From assembly GCF_029407905.1 (NCBI RefSeq), contig NC_073641.1, positions 21,435,001-21,499,000 of the forward strand: DNA of 64,000 bases, written 5' to 3'. The DNA comes from Bubalus kerabau. Taxonomy: Eukaryota > Chordata > Mammalia > Artiodactyla > Bovidae. The position numbers and the translations under genes were made by a program. Positions 55,598-64,000 of the stretch are shown in pieces. The notes beneath the pieces are model-generated. The model did no database searches, was not told where the DNA came from, and saw only the letters and a program-made list of their open reading frames with translations. Each line of letters starts with the position of its first letter. The stretch's first letter is position 1.

Positions 55598-56209
55598 ACT
55601 TGTAGATACATGTGACATTTAAAAATATTAATTCAATTTGACCTTGAAACAAATAAACCTTCTTGAAGCATTTTAAAAATGTTTATCACGTTTCTTTTGG
55701 GGGGATTAACTTTACTAACCGCATCTAATATATAACACAAATCTGTAAACAATGCTAAGAAAAACAGTGCAAAACCTCCATAGGTATAAAGATTTTTCAT
55801 ATAAAGATATTGAAAAGAAATGTTATCTGGTAAAGACAGCGGATATTTGTGTGAAGCACCTCATGTTCCATGTGTTTATTTTTCCATGTTGCCAGCTTAT
55901 GTAAATAGGAATTTGAATTTCTACAGGAAAATTTGCTCTTGGAGTTAATTTTTGATATAATTAAGTTTTATATATTATGAATTCTAAAATATGAGATAAA
56001 TTGGTAGCTATTTCTTCATGAATTTGGGTAATTCATGCCCTGGGTAATTCTTAACATTTGTTTTTCAGTATTCTTTCAAATACCCAATCCCCTTGTTTGG
56101 GTTCCTCTCTGAGCTACTTGTTTCTTTAACATGTTGTTAATCAGAATCTCTAAGAGAGTGACCAGAAGCCTGAAGACAACTGAACTGTTAAATGGCATTA
56201 GCTAACTGC
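55598..56209. other. Unlabelled AT-rich DNA
   Basis: Nothing recognised. Confidence 0.5.
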
Positions 56210-56221
56210 TTCTTGAACAAT

Positions 56222-56454
56222 GGGCTTCCCTCATAACTCAGATGGTAAAGAATCTGCCTGCAAAGCAGGAAACCTGGGTTTAATCCCTCAGTTAGGAAGA
56301 TCCCCTGGAGAAGGGAATGGCAACCCACTCCAGTATTCATGCCTGGAGAATTCCATGGGCTGAGGAGCCTGGTGGGCTACAGTCTGTGGGATTGCAGAGT
56401 TGACGATCAGTGTTAATCAATTAATCGGTGTTAGTTGGCTGAGCGACTAATACT
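56222..56454 (+). mobile_element. Bov-tA SINE with local rearrangement near its 3' end
   Basis: Head and BovA are clear up to gattgcagagttg; an extra segment of about 30 bases (repeated atca/ggtgttag words) follows before gagcgactaatact. ttcttgaacaat (56210-56221) and ttcttcaacaat (56455-56466) are a 12-bp duplication with one mismatch. Confidence 0.9.
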
Positions 56455-56517
56455 TTCTTCAACAATTGAAAGATTTACCTTTAGAGTAACATGCCATATG
56501 AGGACTTGACAACTCCA

Positions 56518-56612
56518 TTCTTTATTTTTTTTAAATTAATATTTGTTGGAGTATAGTTGCTTTACAGTGTTAGTTTCTGCTGTACAACAAAATGAATCAG
56601 CCATATATGTGT
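56518..56612 (-). mobile_element. Artiodactyl L1 3' end
   Basis: Antisense L1 end: tttattttttttaaattaat, gttggagtatagttgcttta, gctgtacaacaaaatgaatc. Confidence 0.85.
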
Positions 56613-56676
56613 ATGTGTGTGTATACATATACATGTCTGTGTACATATATATGTATGTGTATACACACATATATAT
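56607..56676. repeat. TG/TA microsatellite
   Basis: Alternating tgta/tata/caca words, probably grown from the end of the L1 fragment. Confidence 0.85.
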
Positions 56677-56845
56677 ATGAACTTTGCTAAGCCTCACTTA
56701 CTTCATCTTTACAATAGGAATAATAATAATACTTACCTTACCTCCGTTTTCTGAAGAGTAAATGATAAAATGTGCATAAAGTATATTGCACCGGGCTTGG
56801 CAGGCAAGAAAACACTCAGTGGATGTTATCTGCTGTCACTATTAA
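56677..56845 (+). mobile_element. MIR SINE
   Basis: gctaagcctcacttacttca, tctttacaataggaataata, aatgataaaatgtgcataaa and cactcagtggatgttatctg are in sense MIR order. Confidence 0.82.
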
Positions 56846-58560
56846 ATCATAGTACTTGGCTACTTGATTGTTACCATCTTTCTCAACACTTATTGAGCAT
56901 CCACCTATGAAGTGTACTCAGAATAAACTTGGACAGTCAGAAAGACACCACCATCTGGCCTGTTGTGTTATAAACAAAAACCCTAAAACTGGATCTGGCA
57001 ATGATGAGGGGAACAGATGCTATGAATGCCTTCTAGAATTTGTTTTTCACTGTATGTTTAAGCTGTGATGAATGTCATTAATGTCATCTCTCCTTTTATT
57101 TTAGGTAAGTACATCACCATTTTTGAAGCTCTGTGCAGATGGGTAAGTCTTGCTGTTGGAGCTTTTCATGTTGATTTGCATACTTCGAGAATCTGGACCA
57201 GACAATGTGCTTATCACGGTCAGACAAATGCTTTTGTTTTATTCAAGCTGAAATCTGGAAAGATAACAGCATTTCCCACACATATTCCATCTCTGTTTCA
57301 AATCTTTGGCAGAAAAAAATGCATTCATTATTTTAAATTGGATAACATGTTATGTTTAATCCAAATAACTGAAGATTGAGTTTTTCTTTCCTCTGTCAGT
57401 AGAAGGCAGAGTATTTGAGACTTTAGAATAGAATAAATGGTTTCCTTTCAATTAACAATCATAAAAATCTCTCTGCAGTAAATATACAAACCTTTATTTT
57501 CTGTTTGCAAATGTGGGGTCTTTTTTTGGATGCATAAAAGTCAAATATTCAATGAGCAGATTGTATTAATGAGACATAATTTTATAGCAACTAGCAAATG
57601 TGGCTAATGGTCCTTCCAGATCAAGTGTACAGAACCGTGTGGATAGAATTCCTGTTGTGAATGAGAGTTTGCATAGTTAATTTTGTTTTTCTAAAGTTGA
57701 CTGTGATATATCCCCAAGGAAGCTAAACTGGAAGAAAAGACCTTAAAACAAGGGATTTAATATAGGCCTAAGTTGGATTTGAAAGATGATTAAGCTGTGA
57801 AGCAACTCACAAAAAGAACTTATGAAGTCCCTGTCACTGGTGAACTTTAAGAACTACAGAGATGGTTCTATTTGTATTAGGAAATTAAGATTTATCCTGC
57901 CTTTGGACAAAGTATTGAATTGACTAGTGGCCTTCAGTGATAAAAATCTCAAATTGCTTCTACAGCTTTAATTTTCCCTACTTACCTCATATATACTCTA
58001 TATCTTCTCTGTAAGACTTGGTGTTGCAATGCTAAACTGGGATTAGAAATACAAGGATTTTAGGAAATACTCATCTAAGAGAAAATAGGGAGGGGTCCAG
58101 ATAAGGTTGAATGAAAACTGAGTTGTAATATAAATTTGACCCTAAGTGAAGAAGAGAGAGATGTTGGATGGAAGTATCTTAGACTGGGTTAGGTAAAGCG
58201 TTACATACGAAGTCTTTAAGCCAAAAACTGGCCATCAGAGGAGTCCTATGTTTCCTGGGAATGGGCCGCCTCAGTTCTCCATGTGATTAGTCATTACCTG
58301 GGAGCCTTTATAGGAGGTATGATTGTAGCTCAAATGCTGCAGTGGATTTCAGAGGCATCAGCTGGAGGTCCTTGGACAGTTATGGTCCCTTAGTTGGACT
58401 CTGTAGTACATTCTTGCAGCCACCATCCTTAGGCTCCTGGGTCTTGGTTCTTTCGGTTTCTTATTCTCTATTACAGTCCCTCTCCTATCATCATTTTTGA
58501 TCCATATCATATTCCATCTTCATGCTCAGATTAGTTATCACTTCATTCATTATGTGTGTT
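56846..58560. other. Unlabelled DNA containing a splice-like signal pair
   Basis: No repeat recognised over about 1.7 kb. It holds the acceptor/donor cluster described under findings (57091-57148). The 104-codon frame at 57065-57379 has no family resemblance. Confidence 0.5.
57091..57148 (+). promoter_or_regulatory. Candidate recursive-splicing site (RS-exon layout)
   Basis: tccttttattttag, preceded by ctc and T-rich sequence, ends in AG at 57103-57104 and is joined directly to gtaagta at 57105. A second donor, gatgg followed by gtaagt, starts at 57143, defining a 38-base potential exon at 57105-57142, which is not a multiple of three. These motifs are seen; use in splicing is inference. Confidence 0.4.
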
Positions 58561-58567
58561 GGGCTAA

Positions 58568-58775
58568 ATTGCTTTAGTCGTGTCTGACTCTTTGCGACCC
58601 TATGGACTGTAGCCCTCCAGGCTCATCTGCCCATGGGATTTCCTGGGCAAGAATACTGTAGTGGGTCGCGTTCCCTTTTCCAGGGGATCTTCCTGGCCCA
58701 GAGATGAACCTGTGTCTCCTACGTCTGTTGCATTGGCAGGTGATTCTTTATCACTAGCGCCACTGATACAGGCAA
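58568..58775 (-). mobile_element. Bov-tA SINE
   Basis: Minus copy: tttagtcgtgtctgactctt then BovA, and a head with a small insertion (tacgtctgttgcattggcag). Confidence 0.9.
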
Positions 58776-58929
58776 GCAAAGTGCTGGTGATTACCACTCT
58801 GTTTTGGAATTTTATGCTTCTGTGTATTTTCCTATGATATTTGTTGCCTTTCATTATCTATCTGTGCAAAAATAATTGAGAGCTCTACTTGTGCTATAGA
58901 GCTTATTCTCTGGGGTGGGGCTCAGAAAA

Positions 58930-59390
58930 ATTAAGGGCTGGATAACATTTTGAAAAGCTCATAGCAGCCTAGTGGGAGAAACAATACTATAAAAGACATT
59001 AATTAAAATGCAGCATAAAAGAGATACTTAATATAAGTATAAGCAAAGAGCTATGAGGAGACAGAAAAAGAAGAAGTACATTTTGGGGTAGAGGGAAGGT
59101 AGTGCTGAGGGAGAGAGGAAAAATTTCAGGCAGGAAATGACACAGAATTGTCCTGAAGGATGACCAGTCAGCTAGGGGTTGATGATTGAGTGGGCACCAT
59201 GTTCAAAGGCATGATGTTGTGAATCATTGTAGAGAAGTTGATGGTCCAGTGAATCTTATGTGAAATAGTGCATTTATGGGATTGTAGTGGAAGGAGGATC
59301 TGCAAAATTCACCTAAGGCTGGACTGTGAGAGGCTTCTGTTGTTTGATCGTGATTTGGACTTTATCCTATGATCCTTAATCTGCTTTAGA
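58930..59390 (-). mobile_element. Probable L2 LINE remnant
   Basis: gcagcctagtgggagaaaca, gcaaagagctatgaggagac, ggcatgatgttgtgaatcat, and gatttggactttatcctatg follow the antisense L2 order. Confidence 0.45.
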
Positions 59391-61054
59391 ACATCTGAGG
59401 GTCATGTAGGCTTAGCAGAATCACAAAAATACTGATGTATACAATTTCATTTTTCCATATACACAGAAAGAGATAGCTATACTTTTATGTATTTTATATA
59501 TATGCAGTTTTCATATATTTTCTATTTAAATATATTTTGCATATATTTAAGTATAATTTCTATATGTTAAAACTACTAATAATTAAATTACAATGAAGAA
59601 ACCACATGTTGATAAAATAAGAAAAAGATATAGTTTACAAGGCCCAAATATAATGGGAAGATTTATCAGACTTACAGTCTCACATGTGAGATTTATCACA
59701 CATAATCACTTTCTTTTCTGCACATATTTACTTTTTTTTTTTCGCTCTGTCTTTATCGTGACAAAGATGTAAAGTCTAGTTGTGTTCCAAAAAGGGAAAG
59801 TATGAAAAAGAACAATTTTATGGTGAGCATGCTTTGTAATATTTGGGAAACTAGTTGTAGAAATTGACCAGAATGTCACTTGATAATTCTAAATTTAAAT
59901 CTCCATAAGACCTAAATTAAGTATATTATTCCACTTTATAAGAAATATAGATATACCCATGATTTTTAGTTTTGAAGAAGGCAACTTGAAATGGAAAACT
60001 ATGTTATTATACACTAAATTACTAATGTAGAGATTATGCTTTAAGTGAAAGTTGTCCTGGTTGAGAGAACAATTAAGTTGATTATTCACTTATGTCTCAA
60101 GAGCAGAAAAGGCTAGAATATCATTGCTTAAAAACTCAGATTAGATGCATTTATGTCAATAAATATATTTATACATTAGCACATGCTCACAGAGTAACTC
60201 TAAACTGTTTACTCCTGATTAGTGGTTCCTGAATATTTTTGTACGTGTTTGCTTGCTGTAAGTTTATTATTTTGTACATTTTCTAGCACATGTCAAAGAG
60301 TCAAGTTATAGAAGGCATCGATATTTTAGGCACAGTTTTGGGATGAATAACTTAAAAAGGAGAAAATTACATTACTGGATAAATGCTATAGAACTATTAT
60401 CTTCTCAAAAAAGGATGAATGTTCTGTAATTTCCAGTATGGATTCACATCTACTGTTGAGTATTTTTCAGTCATTAGCTTTTACTAATGCAGGAGGTAAG
60501 ATTTTCTCTAAGCAAAAGAGGAGGAGGAGTAGAGGACTAGAAGAGAAAGGTTTTGTAAGAGGGCCTGACAGAGGATACTTAATAAGTGATATCTGAAGAT
60601 ATTGGATAAATGAGAAATTGAATGCATACATGCATATGTGTAAAGGTAAACGTCTAGGATTAAAAGGCAGAGTACAGCCTTTTCTGTCTTTTTTTTTTTT
60701 TTTTTTGAGTCTGAACTATAATAAGAAAAACAGCTTAAATTAAGACCCAGGGCACACAACATATACTCAGAGTATATAAATGTAATTTGAGTATCATAAA
60801 CAAACACTTAGCTCTATTAATTATGATACATTCTGATAGTCTTTCTCTTATTTCAGCTTATTAAAATATGCTGGTCTTATCCCACTAAATAAATTTCATA
60901 ACTTACTAATAGATTGCAGTTCACAGCTTGAAAAATGCTTGCGTTAGAAAAATTATACATTTCTGTTGTTATTCAGAAATGAATCTCTCAGAGCCATGTA
61001 TTACAATCAGGTCCAAAAAAATGTCAGACAAAAAGAGTCTAAGTATTTTCTCAC
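59391..61054. other. Unlabelled AT-rich DNA
   Basis: AT-rich tract at about 59480-59590 and a T run at about 60689-60706. No gene or family recognised. Confidence 0.5.
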
Positions 61055-62960
61055 TAATAAAGGGATTTATTTTAATTTTTAAGTTGATATAATTTCAGAT
61101 TTACTGTAAAGTTGCAAGAAAGGCACAAAAGATTCCTGAATACCCTTTACCAAGACTCCTCTACCATTCTTCTTTTCTGTCTTCTCTCTCTGTCTTTATC
61201 TATCATCTGTCTATTCATACACACGTATATATACAAATATATGTTTATTTTTATAATTTTTTTCTTCTGAACTGTTTAAGTAGTATACATGATACCTTTT
61301 ACCTCCAAATAACGTATTTCATAAAATATGAAATTAGCTTACATACAGTTCAGTTATAGAATTCAAAAATTAATAGTGATATAATGCTGTTATCTTGGAG
61401 AAGGCAATGGCACCCCACTCCAGTACTCTTGCCTGGAAAATCTCATGGGTGGAGAAGCCTGGTAGGCTGTAGTCCATGGGGTCGCTAAGAGTCAGACACG
61501 ACTGAGTGGCTTCACTTTCACTTTTTCACTTTCATACATTGGAGAAGGAAATGGCAACCCACTTGAGTGTTCTTCCTGGAGAGTCCCAGGGACGGGGGAG
61601 CCTGGTGGGCTGCCGTCTATGGGGTCACACAGAGTTGGACACGGCTGAAGCGACTTAGCAGCAGCAGCAGCAGCAATGCTGTTATCTAATCTATAGACCT
61701 TGTTTCAAATTTCAACAGGTGTTCCAACTGTGTTTTTCATAGCAAAGGAAAATTATGAAAGAATGATTTGCAATTGGTTGTCATGTCTTTTTACTATTTG
61801 TTAAACTGGACCAGTTTCTGAGACTTTCATTGTACTTAATGCCATCTTTTTTTTTTTAAATACAGGCCAGTTGTTTCATAGACTGTCCTTCATATTGAGT
61901 TTTATGTTTCCTTGTAATTAGATTCGGGTCATACAGTTTTGGCAGGAATATTACAGGAGTGATGCTGAGTTCTTGTATATGGAGGCATATACTATTGTGG
62001 AGTTGTTTAGTTTCATTTCTACAATTTCAACTTTGATCATTTGGTTTAAGTGATGTCTGTCACGTTTCTCCACTGTAGAGTTAACCATTTCCACCCTTTG
62101 TAATAAAAAGTAACTTGTAGAGTGATACTTTGAGACTATGGAAATATCATGACATTTCTCAAATTTTTATCTAGTAGTTAGAATTCAGTGATGATTTCTA
62201 CAATGGATAAGTTATTATTAAGATAGTGGCTAAGGGCAATCATGTCTTCTTCATTGATTTATTGACATCACATTAACAGTATTCCCTTCCTTTTTGTTTC
62301 TGTATAGACTTATGGATTCTTTATTTAGTAGATTACAGTCCTTTATTATTGCTACTTATATAATTATTTTGACACTCACACTGTCCCAAATTAGGACAGT
62401 GGGAGTTCCTTCTACTTGGCTCAATGTCATTTGACATATCCCTATCATTCCTTCAGTACTTTCTTACTTGCGGCATAAGATGTCTAAGACTGTAGTAGTT
62501 TCTCCTGCCTCAGCTTTGGAACCAACTGCTTTTTTAAAGGACCCTTGGTTCCTTTTAACAGGAAACATATGTTTAGAAACCAAAATTTGGAGCAGGGATG
62601 TGCTCATTGTTATTGGGGAGTTTTTGTTTCTAGGATCTTTCAGCAGATGGATCTGAGGAAAATATGTATGTATATCCATACTCATATATATAAATGTCTG
62701 TATAAATATACATACCCATGCATATCTGTATCTATGTGTACATCCAGGTATGTCTAAATATTAAATCTGTGATTTCACAGCAATACTTCTCATTCCAATC
62801 CAGTACCACAGTGTTCATCCTTTCCTTCTCCATCTAACTCCCTTACAACAGTAAGAAATATGTAATATACTCGTTACTCACAGTATATTTACTTAATCCT
62901 AGAATGTAGTTTTACAAAATACTTTCGGAATTGCTAACCTGTGCCTATGTGGGAAAAAAA
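61055..62960 (-). mobile_element. Old L1M (L1ME-type) LINE 3' region, about 1.6 kb without the SINE
   Basis: Antisense L1ME-like order: actgtaaagttgcaagaaag, gaataccctttaccaagact, (SINE), ggttgtcatgtctttttac, ttcatagactgtccttcata, gttttggcaggaatattaca, gtttctccactgtagagtta, ggacccttggttccttttaa, gggatgtgctcattgttatt and ttcagcagatggatctgagg. A TATA/CA-rich tract at 62663-62750 belongs to the same 3' region. The extent on the right is approximate. Confidence 0.85.
61396..61674 (+). mobile_element. BOV-A2 SINE nested in L1M
   Basis: Complete dimer with an (agc)n tail. Perfect 13-bp duplication aatgctgttatct at 61383-61395 and 61675-61687. Confidence 0.96.
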
Positions 62961-64000
62961 GAGAATACATTAAAAAAAAAAAGACTGTAAGCCTTTTAAT
63001 TATATTAGTTAATATTTTTCTGGTCTTCTGTGTCTAATCCTGTATTTGACAGTCATTTGATTAATTCTCCCTTCACCCCCATTTCCATCCCACTTCAGTG
63101 CAACTCTGTTATTCATTTGAAATATGATTCAGTTGGTTTGTTTCAGTTTGTAAGTTTGTTTTCATCTAGGGCTTAGTCAAACAATACGGGAATTTGCATT
63201 TTCTATTTTTATGTTTAAAATATGGTGCTAATAATCACATTTACAAAATAATAAGAATTGCCTCACACCATTAAATACCCAGGCAAAATGAGTATTATTT
63301 TTTCCTGGAGTAGATAGCTATGGTTTAAGTCAGAGTATCTGCTGAACTTTGTCTTGGGCTAAACTTCAGGATCATCTGGAAAAAAACAGGGACAAATATT
63401 AGTGCAGGATTATTTTCAACCATGTTTCTGAGTGAATTCCAAATGTATTTCTGGGTTTTGATATCTGTTTATTTGTACCTCATCTTATTTTGATTAGTGT
63501 AGATGATTAAAATTAGGACATAAAAGCAACCTTATTATTTATCTATGTATTTTTCATGTTTCCTAAAAAATGATTTAAAACTATTCAGTTTAACAAATTT
63601 ATAAAGGGACTATGTAAAGCTTAGTCAGAAACACAAATGTAAAAGTATATTTTATGTTTAGAGTTAAAAATAGATCTGCATTTCCATAAAGAATAGTAAA
63701 TAGGGAAACCTGGTAATATTTTTATCTTCAGCGTTAAAACGTTCATCCTGTGATTAATGCTAAGGTTTTCACTAGTATCTTTGTAGAAGACAGGAGCAAT
63801 GTCTTTAATGACAGTTCTATGTGAATTACGTAAAAGCAGATTATTCATTATTCATTGTGAGTAAATATAAGTGTTCTTATACTTAGTTCTGATACAGATC
63901 TAGTTACTAAACCATTATCCTATGTAGGATTTCTATGGAATTTATATCATTACAGGTCTGATGACTTGATATTGGGAAACAACATAGTATACAGACCAGA
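62961..64000. other. Unlabelled AT-rich DNA to the window end
   Basis: An A run lies at about 62972-62982. No gene or repeat recognised. Confidence 0.5.

Noticed and set aside
56735..56750. Minus-strand ggtaaggtaagt
   Set aside because: The upstream bases are purine-rich and the site is inside a MIR.
57065..57379. 104-codon frame overlapping the splice-like signals
   Set aside because: No recognisable domain; the only notable feature is the splice-site layout, which is reported separately.

Overview
This is vertebrate, and specifically ruminant, nuclear DNA. The window is packed with families confined to or amplified in ruminants and other even-toed ungulates: BovB (an RTE-type LINE), its dependent SINEs (BOV-A2, Bov-tA), CHR-type tRNA SINEs, the bovine L1 3' end (L1_BT type) and several endogenous-retrovirus LTRs. 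These sit on a background of old mammalian repeats (MIR, L2, L1M, MER5/MER20-type hAT elements). Cattle or a close bovid fits best; the exact species cannot be fixed from this sequence. The DNA is AT-rich and has no CpG island that I can see.

I find no convincing host protein-coding exon, no rRNA gene and no functional tRNA gene. Most longer open frames come from BovB reverse transcriptase or are readings through SINEs. The window therefore looks like intergenic DNA or the inside of a very long intron.

Layout. 0-9 kb: a 5'-truncated BovB with an open RT frame, an adjacent BOV-A2/Bov-tA pair, about 2.7 kb with only an old L1M piece, a CHR SINE, a MIR pair and a decayed BovB. 9-13 kb: sparse, with MIR, L2 and two Bov-tA. 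13-16.5 kb: a near full-length but decayed BovB (endonuclease and RT remnants). 17-22.4 kb: a nested SINE composite, a 1.1 kb L1M 3' region and a BovB 3' end. 22.4-23.6 kb: the clearest unlabelled stretch, then MER5, MIR and SINE. 24.9-28.5 kb: L1, a two-headed Bov-tA, and an LTR with a SINE nested in it. 30-37.5 kb: BovB, L1_BT and L1, L2, one clear solo LTR, two copies of another LTR-like family, and a BovB with a 201-codon open frame. 37.5-44.7 kb: mostly unlabelled, plus MER20-type, L2 and a solo LTR carrying a G-rich tract. 45-51 kb: a dense SINE cluster with inverted pairs, nested in or beside L1, L2 and MIR. 51-56.5 kb: L2, an LTR, an L1 3' end, and a BovB inside a BovB in opposite orientation. 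56.5-64 kb: sparse, with L2, Bov-tA and a roughly 1.9 kb L1M carrying a BOV-A2.

The most interesting signal not explained by repeats is at about 57.09-57.15 kb on the + strand: a pyrimidine-rich acceptor ending in AG directly joined to GTAAGT, with a second GTAAGT donor 38 bases downstream. That is the layout of a vertebrate recursive-splicing site (RS-exon), which would place the window inside a long intron. Several target-site duplications are readable by eye and let nested insertions be ordered. I saw no evidence for a novel gene system.
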